A DNA stretch of 64,000 nt, taken from contig NZ_OEPZ01000002.1 in NCBI RefSeq assembly GCF_900240315.1, positions 124,001 to 188,000 on the forward strand, written 5' to 3'. Source of the stretch: Dorea phocaeensis. Lineage in GTDB: Bacteria > Bacillota > Clostridia > Lachnospirales > Lachnospiraceae. The notes under the pieces are model-generated. The model did no database searches and was not told the DNA's origin. It was given only the letters and a program-made list of their open reading frames with translations. A program made the position numbers and the translations under genes. Shown one piece after another: positions 1-8,150 of this stretch. The first letter of the stretch is position 1; each line of letters begins with the position of its first letter.

Positions 1-218
1 ATATCTACACCTTCAAAATAAATATGTCCTCTGGATGGAACCTCCAGCAGATTTAAAGAACGAAGGAAAGTAGATTTCCCTGAACCAGACGGGCCTACCA
101 CCACAACAACCTCGCCCTTTTTAATTTCGTTAGAAACTCCGTTAAGTGCATGCAGTTCCCCGAAAATCTTATGTACGTCTTCTACTTTAATTAATGTTTC
201 TCCACGATTAATGGTCAC
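1..218 (-). CDS. Polar amino-acid ABC transporter ATP-binding protein (partial, 5' part only)
   Basis: The first 72 codons of an ABC ATPase, cut by the left edge of the window. Visible are the conserved start of the nucleotide-binding domain and a Walker A motif (GPSGSGKST), followed by the family-typical FLRSLNLLE segment seen in GlnQ/HisP-type ATPases. The likely start is GTG at 218, which overlaps the end of the upstream permease by 11 nt and has AGGAGG about 10 nt upstream. It is the third gene of a binding protein-permease-ATPase operon and would energise amino-acid import at the cytoplasmic face of the membrane. The substrate cannot be told from this fragment. Confidence 0.85.
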   Translation of the reverse strand, partial: MTINRGETLIKVEDVHKIFGELHALNGVSNEIKKGEVVVVVGPSGSGKSTFLRSLNLLEVPSRGHIYFEGVD

Positions 219-918
219 TGCTCCTTAACCTCCTCTCCAGCATATTTACCAGCTTGGTAAATATCAGTACCATTGCAAGATAGATAAGCGCAACGGCAAT
301 CAACGGCATAAACGCATCATAAGTACGGCTTCGGATAATATCTCCTGCCTTTGTCAGATCCTGAAGCGCAATATAGCCAGATACTGACGTCTCTTTCAAC
401 AATACGATAAACTCATTTCCAAGTGCCGGAAGCACATTCTTAAAGGCCTGAGGCATAATGATATGAAGCATCGTCTGCACATAATTAAATCCAAGGCTTC
501 GTCCCGCCTCAAACTGTCCATTGTCAATGGACATGATTCCGGATCGGAAGATCTCGGCTACGTACGCGCCGGAGTTCAAACCGAATGCCATCACTGCCAC
601 AAGTGTTTTGCTTATATCAGAACTTCCGAAAATTACAAAGTAAATAATTAACAGCTGTACAACCACTGGTGTACCGCGGATCACGGTCAAATATAATTTG
701 CAAAAAAGATTTAAGATTTTCAGCTTTCCTGTTCTGTCATAAGTGGAGCGTACAACCGCAACCATAAATCCAATCACAATACCGATCAATACCGCAAAGA
801 AGGTGACTCTAAGTGTAACTCCAAGTCCTTCCAAGATATATTTCCAGCGATCATCTGCAATAAAATTCGTAACGAACCTATCCTGTAATGTCTGCAACAT
901 ACCTATTTCCCCATTCAC
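208..918 (-). CDS. Polar amino-acid ABC transporter permease (HisM/GlnP type)
   Basis: A 236-residue integral membrane protein of the HisM/GlnP permease family. It has an N-terminal membrane helix (about residues 31-51), more hydrophobic segments to residue 220, and the EAA-type loop (EAGRSLGFNYVQTMLHIIMPQA) that contacts the ATPase. The reading frame opens with GTG at 918; an ATG at 900 (MLQTLQ) with a GGGGAA upstream is a good alternative. It lies 8 nt after the binding-protein gene and overlaps the ATPase gene by 11 nt, so the three are almost certainly co-transcribed and translationally coupled. Confidence 0.9.
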   Translation of the reverse strand: MNGEIGMLQTLQDRFVTNFIADDRWKYILEGLGVTLRVTFFAVLIGIVIGFMVAVVRSTYDRTGKLKILNLFCKLYLTVIRGTPVVVQLLIIYFVIFGSSDISKTLVAVMAFGLNSGAYVAEIFRSGIMSIDNGQFEAGRSLGFNYVQTMLHIIMPQAFKNVLPALGNEFIVLLKETSVSGYIALQDLTKAGDIIRSRTYDAFMPLIAVALIYLAMVLIFTKLVNMLERRLRSSDH

Positions 919-926
919 TCTCCGGC

Positions 927-1694
927 TTACTCTGCGTCAGCCTTGATGTATTCTGCTACAATCTCATCCAATTTTCCGGATTCTTTTAAAGTTTTTAATG
1001 CCTTATTTACTTTCTCAAGCAGTTCGTCATTATCTTTTGCAATACCGATTGCATATTCTTCTTCTGTAAAGGCTTCATCCAGAATCTTAAGTCCTTCTGC
1101 TTCTGCAACAAATTCTTTTGCCGGCTCACTATCGATGATAACTGCGTCAATCTTACCCTGCATAGTTGCCTGAACCGCTTCAAATCCCTTGTTGTACTGC
1201 TCAACCTCTGCATCTTTAATATCACTTGCGTACAGGTCTCCTGTCGTACCGAGCTGAACGCCGATCTTCTTACCTTCCAGATCGTCTGGTCCTGCAATCG
1301 CACTATCCTCTTTTACGATGATTACCTGTGTTGCCTTTGCATAAGTATCTGTAAAGTTTAAGTTCTCTTTTCGCTCGTCAGTTACGGTCAGTCCTGCCAA
1401 AGCAATGTCAGCTTTTCCACTTGATACTGCTGGGATAACAGAATCGAATGCCATATCCTCAATCTTCAATTCCATTCCTAACTCTTCAGCAACTGCCTTT
1501 GCAATATCTACATCAATACCGACAACTTCTTCTCCTTCATAATACTCATATGGAGGGAACTCCGCATTCGTTGCCATTACAAGTGTCTTATCTTCCTCTG
1601 CCTTTTTCTCTTCTTCTTTCTTTCCTCCACATGCGACCAGAGATACGCTGCATGCTGCTACTAATAATACACTAACTAATTTTTTCATTTTCAT
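927..1694 (-). CDS. Amino-acid ABC transporter substrate-binding lipoprotein
   Basis: Extracellular solute-binding protein family 3. The chosen ATG at 1694 gives a classic lipoprotein signal peptide (MKMKKLVSVLLVAACSVSLVACGG, Cys as lipidation site) and has GGAGGA 8 nt upstream; the open frame extends further upstream but that part is AT-rich leader DNA. The mature protein carries the family hallmarks TNAEFPPYEYYEG, GIDVDIAKAVAEELG and the ADIALAGLTVTDERKENLNFTDTY stretch in normal lobe order. It should capture a polar amino acid outside the membrane and hand it to the permease encoded next. The upstream DNA has ArgR-like repeats, so arginine or a related amino acid is a guess for the ligand. 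Confidence 0.92.
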   Translation of the reverse strand: MKMKKLVSVLLVAACSVSLVACGGKKEEEKKAEEDKTLVMATNAEFPPYEYYEGEEVVGIDVDIAKAVAEELGMELKIEDMAFDSVIPAVSSGKADIALAGLTVTDERKENLNFTDTYAKATQVIIVKEDSAIAGPDDLEGKKIGVQLGTTGDLYASDIKDAEVEQYNKGFEAVQATMQGKIDAVIIDSEPAKEFVAEAEGLKILDEAFTEEEYAIGIAKDNDELLEKVNKALKTLKESGKLDEIVAEYIKADAE

Positions 1695-1722
1695 AACTTT
1701 ATTCCTCCATTTTTCATTTTCA

Positions 1723-1872
1723 TTGCATAAAAATACAAAAGCTATTACATATACTACCACGTATTTCAAAAAAATCAAGTGGGTTTTTACATATTTTTGC
1801 AAAAACCCACGTTTTAAACAGTATTTTTATGCATTGAGCATCTTTTTATGCATAAATCATCTATTTTATGCA
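1723..1872. repeat. Four TGCATAAAAA-type motifs plus a 10-bp inverted repeat
   Basis: The motif TGCATAAAAA (minus-strand reading) occurs at 1843-1852 and 1824-1833, with a shortened copy at 1864-1872 and one in inverse orientation at 1723-1735. A perfect inverted repeat, GTGGGTTTTT / AAAAACCCAC with a 12-nt loop, lies at 1779-1810 directly upstream of the -35 region. The motif resembles half of the AT-rich ARG box bound by ArgR in Firmicutes; this is inference only. Confidence 0.4.
1742..1778 (-). promoter_or_regulatory. Promoter region of the amino-acid ABC operon
   Basis: Two overlapping sigma-A-like promoters read toward the binding-protein gene: TTGATT (1773-1778) with 16 nt to TAGTAT (1751-1756), and TTGAAA (1764-1769) with 16 nt to TAATAG (1742-1747). 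Which is used cannot be decided by eye. Confidence 0.45.
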
Positions 1873-2693
1873 ATCACTTTCGTAATCAGGGATGTCGCTA
1901 AAATCAATCCTCCCAGCACAATTCGGTAATAACCAAAGACTTTGAAATCGTGCTTTTTAATATATCCCATCAGGAACTTGATTGCTATCACGGACAAGCC
2001 AAAGGATACCACGCATCCCAGTATCAGAAGTCCGAATTCAACACCGGTAAAATGGAATCCAAATTTGATTAATTTTAAAAAGCTTGCCCCAAACATCGCC
2101 GGAATAGCAAGGAAAAATGTAAACTCTGCCGCCACTTCTCTGGAAACTCCTATCAAAAGAGCTCCAACAATCGTCGCACCGGATCTGGAAGTTCCCGGAA
2201 TCAGAGCCAGCATCTGGAACACGCCGATAATCAACAGCATCTGAATCGATAATTCTGAAATCTTTGTAACGGATGGTCTCGTATGTTTGTTTCTGTTTTC
2301 CACTACAATAAACAACACGCCATAAACGATCAGCATCACCGCAATCGGAACGGACTTGTAAAACAATTTATCCAAAATATCATCAAACAAGACTCCAACA
2401 ATTCCTGCCGGTACCGATGCAATTAACACTTTAATCCACATCTGCCAGGTAAGAAGCTTTTGCTTTTCTGTCTTTTTTGGCGAAAATGGATTCAGCTTAT
2501 GGAAATAGATCACCACAACCGCCATAATCGCACCCAGCTGAATCACCACATTGAACATCTCCATAAACGCATCGCTCATACTCGGTTTTAACAAGTCTCC
2601 TACCAAAATCAGATGACCGGTACTGCTGACTGGAAGCCATTCGGTAATTCCTTCCACAATTCCAAGAATAATTACTTTTAAAATATCTAACAT
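1866..2693 (-). CDS. uppP: Undecaprenyl-diphosphatase UppP (BacA)
   Basis: A 275-residue polytopic membrane enzyme that dephosphorylates undecaprenyl diphosphate so that the lipid carrier of cell-wall synthesis can be reused; high levels give bacitracin resistance. Both family signatures are present: GIVEGITEWLPVSSTGHLIL near the N-terminus, and PGTSRSGATIVGALLIGVSREVAAEFTF around residues 165-193 with the catalytic Ser/Arg cluster. Length is normal. The start ATG at 2693 has AAAAGGAGA 7 nt upstream. It follows the Cof phosphatase by 14 nt and is probably the last gene of a three-gene unit starting at 4118. Confidence 0.95.
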   Translation of the reverse strand: MLDILKVIILGIVEGITEWLPVSSTGHLILVGDLLKPSMSDAFMEMFNVVIQLGAIMAVVVIYFHKLNPFSPKKTEKQKLLTWQMWIKVLIASVPAGIVGVLFDDILDKLFYKSVPIAVMLIVYGVLFIVVENRNKHTRPSVTKISELSIQMLLIIGVFQMLALIPGTSRSGATIVGALLIGVSREVAAEFTFFLAIPAMFGASFLKLIKFGFHFTGVEFGLLILGCVVSFGLSVIAIKFLMGYIKKHDFKVFGYYRIVLGGLILATSLITKVIA

Positions 2694-2707
2694 CTTCGTC
2701 TCCTTTT

Positions 2708-3547
2708 CTATGATTTTCTGTCTAACACATAGGTTTCGAGAAATTCTGCCACGCCGTCCTCGTCATTGCTTCCTGCAATGTAATCTGCCGCCTCTTTTAC
2801 CGCTTCAATAGCATTGGACATCGCCACGCCACTTCCAACTTCCCGCATCAGATGAATATCATTTGCTCCGTCTCCAAATGCCATAATCTCTTCCCTGGCA
2901 ATTCCCATACTCGCTCCCAGTTCTACAAGCGCAGCTCCTTTGTTGACTCCTGCTGCATTCACCTCAATATTATTGTTAAGCGCACCCGTCACTTCAATCC
3001 CCGGCACTTCTCTTAGCTCTTCAATCGCATCCAGCTTATCTTCATAATTTACAAACAAGCCCTGCAGCTTATCCATTGCTCGATTTTCTTCCTCAAATAG
3101 TTTCCATAAATCCGATACCCCCTTACGAGTCGCTTTCACATAGCGTGCCATCGGAGCTTCCGGAAGATATTGCTCTATCGATGCTAATTTTTCCTCCAAA
3201 GCATATCCCTGGCCATCATAATAAAGTTCACACATGGTATCGTATTTCTCCAGGATTGTCAGTACTTTTCGTGCCGTATCCGGCATCACTAGACGCTCCA
3301 GTATCGTTTTTCCAGTCTTTACTTCCACAATTCTTCCGCCGTTTGCCGTCAAGGCATATCGAATTCCCGGAAATTCAAGTACCTCTCTAGGGATACCGCA
3401 CAGGGTCCTTCCTGTTGCAGGCAGAAGTTCAATTCCCTGAGCAATTGCCCGTTCCATCGCATCCTTGGTACGCTTCGTCAACTCTTTTTCCGTCGTAAGA
3501 AGCGTTCCGTCCAGATCAAATCCTATCATTCGTGTCTTAATCTTCAT
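2708..3547 (-). CDS. Cof-type HAD-superfamily sugar-phosphate phosphatase
   Basis: A 279-residue cytosolic HAD hydrolase of the Cof/YidA group. Motif I is GFDLDGTLLTTEKELT (nucleophile Asp), motif II is LLPATGRT, and motif IV is IMAFGDGANDIHLMREVGSGVAMSNA, with a C2B cap between. Family members remove phosphate from sugar phosphates or related metabolites; the exact substrate is unknown. The ATG at 3547 overlaps the preceding gene by 11 nt, which suggests translational coupling. Confidence 0.9.
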   Translation of the reverse strand: MKIKTRMIGFDLDGTLLTTEKELTKRTKDAMERAIAQGIELLPATGRTLCGIPREVLEFPGIRYALTANGGRIVEVKTGKTILERLVMPDTARKVLTILEKYDTMCELYYDGQGYALEEKLASIEQYLPEAPMARYVKATRKGVSDLWKLFEEENRAMDKLQGLFVNYEDKLDAIEELREVPGIEVTGALNNNIEVNAAGVNKGAALVELGASMGIAREEIMAFGDGANDIHLMREVGSGVAMSNAIEAVKEAADYIAGSNDEDGVAEFLETYVLDRKS

Positions 3548-4118
3548 AAACAGTCAATTCCTTCCCCTCTTGTGAAAAGAGAAACTGCTTCATGCTAATT
3601 CGGTCAGCACTTTGCTCATAAGCGCCACTCGCATGTTCCTTCATTTTTTCCACAGCATCTTCGTTAGATGCCGGAGCAAACAGCACCGTATCCTTTGCCG
3701 GCACCATAATCAATATATCATCCTTCAATTTGTCCGCGCAAACCTGCCAGATATGTTTAAAGCACAGAGAACTCGCCTCATTGTGTCCATCTGCGAGAAT
3801 TCCAAATCCTCCATACCAGGTATTTGCAATTACAAATTCTACATCCCGTACCAGATTCTCACACGCCTTCTGATATAACGCTTCAATATTACACTCCGGC
3901 GGAAGCATGTTGTCCTTTAAAACTTCATACACATCTTCCTCACGCTTTATAACAAATATAATCTTTAAATCTCCAATAAATGACACTACCGGCGTGTCAT
4001 TTTCTGAAATATGCTTCCCATTCAACGCATGAAGGTCTATCAATTCTTTCTTAATCCATGGATAAATCTTATCTTGAATCCGCTCGTAACGATAGTGTTC
4101 TTCTTCATATTTTTTCAT
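3537..4118 (-). CDS. DUF1444/YtpQ-like cytosolic protein
   Basis: A 193-residue soluble protein without signal peptide or membrane segment. Its C-terminal half (DDILIMVPAKDTVLFAPASNEDA) resembles the DUF1444 family, in which a hydrophobic strand is followed by an RDT/KDT-like motif; Gly/Trp-rich NTWYGGFGILADGHNEASSLC precedes it. No catalytic residues are recognisable. ATG at 4118 with GGGAGGGACACAT upstream. First gene of a probable operon with the Cof phosphatase and uppP, driven by the promoter at 4151-4179. Confidence 0.65.
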   Translation of the reverse strand: MKKYEEEHYRYERIQDKIYPWIKKELIDLHALNGKHISENDTPVVSFIGDLKIIFVIKREEDVYEVLKDNMLPPECNIEALYQKACENLVRDVEFVIANTWYGGFGILADGHNEASSLCFKHIWQVCADKLKDDILIMVPAKDTVLFAPASNEDAVEKMKEHASGAYEQSADRISMKQFLFSQEGKELTVYED

Positions 4119-4150
4119 ATGTGTCCCTCCCGTTTCACGTTCTAGCTCTT

Positions 4151-4179
4151 ATTCTATCAAACTTCATACTATAAAGCAA
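4151..4179 (-). promoter_or_regulatory. Sigma-A-type promoter for the DUF1444-Cof-uppP unit
   Basis: TTGCTT (4174-4179), 17-nt spacer, TAGAAT (4151-4156), about 35 nt upstream of the start codon at 4118. Confidence 0.55.
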
Positions 4180-4183
4180 TTCA

Positions 4184-4229
4184 GGATTTACCCCATCTCA
4201 TTTACAGGATTTCCTCCATCTCATTTGCA
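4184..4229. repeat. Two tandem 23-bp repeats
   Basis: Two adjacent 23-bp units (4184-4206 and 4207-4229), both starting GGATTT and containing CCATCTCATTT, differ at three positions. They sit between the promoter at 4151-4179 and a terminator hairpin. Confidence 0.7.
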
Positions 4230-4231
4230 AA

Positions 4232-4277
4232 AGAGAACCGGGACATATGCTGCTACATGCATACGTCCCGATTCTCT
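4232..4277 (-). terminator. Intrinsic terminator after the APH-type kinase gene
   Basis: Arms of 19 nt (4232-4250 and 4259-4277) with two mismatches around an 8-nt loop; on the minus strand the hairpin ends in TTCTCTTTT. It lies about 70 nt after the stop codon of the kinase gene. Confidence 0.7.
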
Positions 4278-4344
4278 CTTCCTACTTCTATTATAATCTG
4301 CAGGGATTCCCAATTAGCAGCAAGTTCTCCAGTCTCGATCTTCC

Positions 4345-5100
4345 TTACTGGTAATCCATAACATCAATCCACTTCATCAAGAAATCCTTCTCAAACTCAT
4401 TGTCTTTCTCAAGCTGTGCAGCTGCCACAATTGGAAGCCACTGCTGTACGTACTGCTTTGGCGTATCACTCTTCTTGCAGAACAGATTCAAATACAGATC
4501 TGCATTTTCCTGACTCTTAAGTGCAAAAAGAAGATAGGTCATGGCAGCGTCTGCACTGGCATTTCCCTGTGTCACATGCGCCCAATCCACAACTGTCATC
4601 TTTCCGTTCTTTCCAACAATCACATTACTTGGATTGTAGTCTCCATGACAGATCTTTGTATGCTTTGGCATACTCTCTAACCGGGTACAAAGTTCATATC
4701 TCTGAGTTGCATCCAACACCGTCAGGCTGTTAATCTGGCGCGCCAGTTTCTCCTTTAAGTCATTCAGCATCGGAGCCTGTTTTTCCTGAATCGCCAGCTG
4801 CATATCCACAAAATCAGACATATATTTCTCTATATTCGCCGGATCTACCTTCATCATCTCTTCTAACGTCTTACCATCCTTGTGCTCAATCACAAGCGCC
4901 CATTTTCCGTCAATCTGGATTACTTCTTTCAGCTTAGGAATTGCCAAACCAGTCTCTTCTACCCGAACAGTATTCAGTGCCTCATTGAACACTGCTGACT
5001 TCAGATGTGATTTTGCAAATACCTTCACGATACTATCCTCACACTGATACACCTCTTTATAAGACCGCGTTACAATCAGATTGCTTTTTTCCAGTTTCAT
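4345..5100 (-). CDS. Aminoglycoside phosphotransferase/choline kinase-like protein
   Basis: A 251-residue cytosolic protein with a protein-kinase-like fold of the APH/ChoK superfamily. It has the catalytic loop ICHGDYNPSNVIV (about residues 152-164) and the metal-binding VVDWAHV segment (Asp). ADAAMTYLLFAL follows as in APH-type enzymes. The N-lobe Lys region is less clear (DSIVKVFAKSH). It likely phosphorylates a small molecule; being chromosomal and isolated, an antibiotic-resistance role should not be assumed. ATG at 5100 follows AAGGAGGTAGCGCAT. Transcribed alone from the promoter at 5148-5176. Confidence 0.75.
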   Translation of the reverse strand: MKLEKSNLIVTRSYKEVYQCEDSIVKVFAKSHLKSAVFNEALNTVRVEETGLAIPKLKEVIQIDGKWALVIEHKDGKTLEEMMKVDPANIEKYMSDFVDMQLAIQEKQAPMLNDLKEKLARQINSLTVLDATQRYELCTRLESMPKHTKICHGDYNPSNVIVGKNGKMTVVDWAHVTQGNASADAAMTYLLFALKSQENADLYLNLFCKKSDTPKQYVQQWLPIVAAAQLEKDNEFEKDFLMKWIDVMDYQ

Positions 5101-5147
5101 ATGCGCTACCTCCTTGAAATTTTTTACGTTCCTCGTTTTATAGTTGA

Positions 5148-5176
5148 ATTATACACCTATTTTATTTGTTTGCGAA
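5148..5176 (-). promoter_or_regulatory. Promoter of the APH-type kinase gene
   Basis: TTCGCA (5171-5176), 17-nt spacer, TATAAT (5148-5153). Confidence 0.55.
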
Positions 5177-5269
5177 TAGTTTTTTGACATTTTTTTAACT
5201 TATTTTTTATTATCTGTTTTCTTGTTATTTTATTAACAGTATATAACTAGAAGAACAGGGATTTCAAAA

Positions 5270-5329
5270 GGGACAGGGTAAAACGCAATCGGGGACGGAG
5301 GTTTTTTGAAAAAACCTCCGTCCCCGATT
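5270..5329 (-). repeat. Dispersed GGGGACGG palindromic element, copy A
   Basis: A perfect 43-bp palindrome (5287-5329) built from AATCGGGGACGGAGG plus six T, a central base and the complement, preceded on the plus strand by GGGACAGGGTAAAACGC. It begins 8 nt after the adhE stop codon. Copies B (15596-15655) and C (50638-50700) occur elsewhere in the same orientation and position. It can act as a terminator hairpin, but the conserved flank GGGGACAGGGT in all copies suggests a mobile REP-like repeat. Confidence 0.85.
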
Positions 5330-5337
5330 AACATTTC

Positions 5338-7953
5338 TTATTTACCATAGTAGCATTTCAAGTAAATTTCTTTCATTTCTTTCATCAATGGATATCTTGG
5401 GTTAGCGCCTGTACACTGATCGTTGAAGGCCTGCTCAACCATATCATCCAATGTATCTAAGAAGTACTGCTCATCAATACCATACTCTTTGATGGATTTC
5501 TTAATGCCGATCTTCTCTTTCAAATCTTCCAGTTTTGCAAGGAAGTTCTCAAATACTTCTTCATCTGTCTTGCCCTGGCATCCTGCAAAACGTCCAAGTT
5601 CTGCATATCTTGCCAGTGCATGTGGATACTGATACTGAGAGAATGTTCCCATCTTAGTCGGAACTTCTGCCGCATTGTATCTCATAACGTCTGTCAAAAG
5701 AACTGCATTTGCAACTCCATGTGGCAGATGGTGGAACGCTCCAAGTTTGTGAGCCATAGAGTGGTTCAATCCCAAGAATGCATTCGCAAATGCCATACCA
5801 GCCATACAAGATGCATTTGCCATTTTCTCTCTTGCGATTGGATCGTTTGCTCCGTTCTCGTAAGCAGATGGCAGATACTCAAATACTGCTTTTACCGCCT
5901 TCATAGCCAGACCGTCTGTGTAATCCGTTGCCATAATAGATACATATGCTTCGATTGCATGTGTCATTACGTCGATACCGGATGCACTGGTCAGTCCTTT
6001 TGGCTGTGTCATCATATTGTCAACATCTACAATTGCCATGTTTGGAAGCAATTCGTAGTCAGCGATTGGCCATTTTACTCCTGTCTCTGCATCTGTAATG
6101 ATCGCAAATGGTGTCACTTCAGATCCTGTACCAGAAGAAGTAGGAATTGCTACGAAGTACGCTTTCTCACCCATTTTCGGGAATGTATATACTCTCTTAC
6201 GGATATCCATGAAATCCATAGCCATATCTTCAAAGTTTGCTTCTGGATGTTCATACATTACCCACATAATCTTTGCAGCATCCATTGCAGATCCACCACC
6301 AAGTGCAATAATGGTATCTGGCTCAAATGCTCTCATCTGATCTGTACCTTTCTGTGCACACTGTAATGTCGGGTCTGGAGCAACCTCGTAGAAGCAGGTA
6401 TGCTGAATTCCAAGCTCATCTAATTTTTCTTCAATTGGCGCTACGTAACCATTTTTATATAAGAAGGAATCTGTTACGATGAATGCTTTTTTCTTATTCA
6501 TCACTGTTCCCAGTTCATCAAGAGCTACCGGCATACAGCCTTTCTTAAAGTATACTTTCTCAGGTGTTCTAAACCACAGCATGTTTTCTCTCCTCTCAGC
6601 CACCGTCTTAATGTTGATTAAGTGTTTTACACCTACGTTCTCAGATACAGAGTTTCCACCCCAGGAACCACATCCAAGTGTCAAAGATGGAGCGAGCTTG
6701 AAGTTGTAAAGATCACCGATACCACCCTGAGAAGATGGTGTGTTGATCAGAATACGACAGGTCTTCATTGCTGCTGCATGTTTTTCAATCTTTTCTTTCT
6801 GTGCAGGATGTACATAGAGCGCTGCGGTATGTCCATATCCTCCGTCTGCTACCAGCTGTTCTGCCTTTGCAAGTGCCTCATCAAATGTCTTTGCTTTATA
6901 CATTGCAAGTACCGGAGACAGCTTCTCATGTGCAAATTCTTCAGAAATATCTACAGACTCTACTTCACCAATCAGAATCTTTGTATTTTCCGGAACCTCT
7001 ACTCCAGCCAGTTTTGCAATCTCGTATGCAGATTTTCCAGGAATCTTGTTATTTAATGCACCATTGATAATGATGGTCTTACGAACTTTATCCAGTTCTT
7101 CGCCTTTCTTTAAGAAGTAGCATCCGCGATATGCGAATTCTTTCTTCACTTCTTCATAAACGCTTTCCAGAACGGTTACAGACTGTTCAGATGCACAAAT
7201 CATACCATTATCAAATGTCTTAGAATGAATAATAGAGTTAACTGCCATCTTAACATCTGCTGTATCATCAATGATAACCGGTGTATTTCCAGCTCCAACA
7301 CCAAGTGCCGGTTTTCCGGAAGAGTAAGCAGCTTTTACCATTCCAGGTCCGCCTGTTGCCAAAATGATGTCTGCATCTCTCATAACAGTATTGGTAAGTT
7401 CCAGAGAAGGAACGTCAATCCATCCGATGATACCTTCTGGTGCTCCTGCCTTTACTGCCGCATCCAAGACTACCTTTGCAGCTGCGATTGTACATGCTTT
7501 TGCAGCCGGATGTGGGCTGATGATAATTGCATTTCTCGTCTTCAGACAGATCAATGTTTTAAAGATTGCTGTAGATGTCGGGTTTGTAGTAGGAATAACT
7601 GCTGCTACCAATCCAATTGGCTCTGCAATCTTCTTAATTCCGTAAGCGCTGTCTTCTTCAATCACACCGCAAGTTTTTGTATTTTTATATGCATTGTAAA
7701 TGTATTCTGCTGCGTAATGATTTTTGATTACCTTATCTTCCACAACTCCACGGCCAGTTTCTTCAACTGCCTGTTTTGCAAGTGGAATACGCATTTTGTT
7801 TGCTGCCATTGCAGCTTCATAAAAGATTTTGTCTACCTGTTCCTGAGTATAAGTTGCAAAGATTTTCTGCGCTTCACGCATTGCTTTCATCTTTGCTTCC
7901 AATGCTTCTACACTATCAATAATCTCTGGAACCATTTCCTTTTTCTTTGCCAT
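5338..7953 (-). CDS. adhE: Bifunctional acetaldehyde-CoA/alcohol dehydrogenase AdhE
   Basis: An 871-residue cytosolic enzyme (often forming spirosomes) that reduces acetyl-CoA to acetaldehyde and then ethanol with two NADH, regenerating NAD+. The N-terminal half is a CoA-acylating aldehyde dehydrogenase with catalytic Cys in NGMICASEQSV. The C-terminal half is an iron-dependent alcohol dehydrogenase with GGGSAMDAAK (NADH) and GLNHSMAHKLGAFHHLPHG (metal-binding His). The start chosen is ATG at 7953, which has GGGAGGA 8 nt upstream; the open frame runs 10 codons further without a ribosome site. It has its own strong promoter with Rex-like operators and ends at repeat copy A. Confidence 0.97.
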   Translation of the reverse strand: MAKKKEMVPEIIDSVEALEAKMKAMREAQKIFATYTQEQVDKIFYEAAMAANKMRIPLAKQAVEETGRGVVEDKVIKNHYAAEYIYNAYKNTKTCGVIEEDSAYGIKKIAEPIGLVAAVIPTTNPTSTAIFKTLICLKTRNAIIISPHPAAKACTIAAAKVVLDAAVKAGAPEGIIGWIDVPSLELTNTVMRDADIILATGGPGMVKAAYSSGKPALGVGAGNTPVIIDDTADVKMAVNSIIHSKTFDNGMICASEQSVTVLESVYEEVKKEFAYRGCYFLKKGEELDKVRKTIIINGALNNKIPGKSAYEIAKLAGVEVPENTKILIGEVESVDISEEFAHEKLSPVLAMYKAKTFDEALAKAEQLVADGGYGHTAALYVHPAQKEKIEKHAAAMKTCRILINTPSSQGGIGDLYNFKLAPSLTLGCGSWGGNSVSENVGVKHLINIKTVAERRENMLWFRTPEKVYFKKGCMPVALDELGTVMNKKKAFIVTDSFLYKNGYVAPIEEKLDELGIQHTCFYEVAPDPTLQCAQKGTDQMRAFEPDTIIALGGGSAMDAAKIMWVMYEHPEANFEDMAMDFMDIRKRVYTFPKMGEKAYFVAIPTSSGTGSEVTPFAIITDAETGVKWPIADYELLPNMAIVDVDNMMTQPKGLTSASGIDVMTHAIEAYVSIMATDYTDGLAMKAVKAVFEYLPSAYENGANDPIAREKMANASCMAGMAFANAFLGLNHSMAHKLGAFHHLPHGVANAVLLTDVMRYNAAEVPTKMGTFSQYQYPHALARYAELGRFAGCQGKTDEEVFENFLAKLEDLKEKIGIKKSIKEYGIDEQYFLDTLDDMVEQAFNDQCTGANPRYPLMKEMKEIYLKCYYGK

Positions 7954-7995
7954 ATTATAAATCCTCCCTGTAATGATTGCCATGTCAATTGCTGT

Positions 7996-8076
7996 TTGTT
8001 ATTTTCTTAACTATGTTTGAAAGTATAATGCATTGTTAATTATTTGTCAATATCTTTTTTGATATTTTTTTAACAA
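7996..8076 (-). promoter_or_regulatory. adhE promoter with three Rex-like operators
   Basis: A near-consensus promoter: TTGACA (8045-8050), 17-nt spacer, TATACT (8022-8027). Three 18-bp sites fit the clostridial Rex pattern TTGTTAA-N4-TTAACAA read on the plus strand: 8033-8050 (TTGTTAATTATTTGTCAA, covering the -35), 7996-8013 (TTGTTATTTTCTTAACTA, downstream of the -10) and 8059-8076 (TTGATATTTTTTTAACAA). Rex represses adhE at high NAD+/NADH in related bacteria, so a redox-sensing role is expected. Confidence 0.7.
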
Positions 8077-8150
8077 GCTTACAGAAAGGATCTTTTTTCA
8101 CTTTATATGCCCACTACACTTCCAGCTTTCACCGCCAGCAGGCTCGTAAT

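Noticed and set aside
4345-5100. Annotation as aminoglycoside resistance gene
   Set aside because: Only the general APH catalytic motifs are visible; a chromosomal single gene of this type is more safely called a small-molecule kinase of unknown substrate.
5287-5329. Repeat copies A-C treated only as ordinary terminators
   Set aside because: Identity extends beyond the stem into the flank GGGGACAGGGT and is shared between unrelated genes, which simple terminators do not show.
5620-8010. Long plus-strand frames opposite adhE (for example 7225-8010)
   Set aside because: They are antisense to a clearly conserved enzyme, rich in Cys/Ser/His as expected from reverse-frame reading, and lack ribosome sites.
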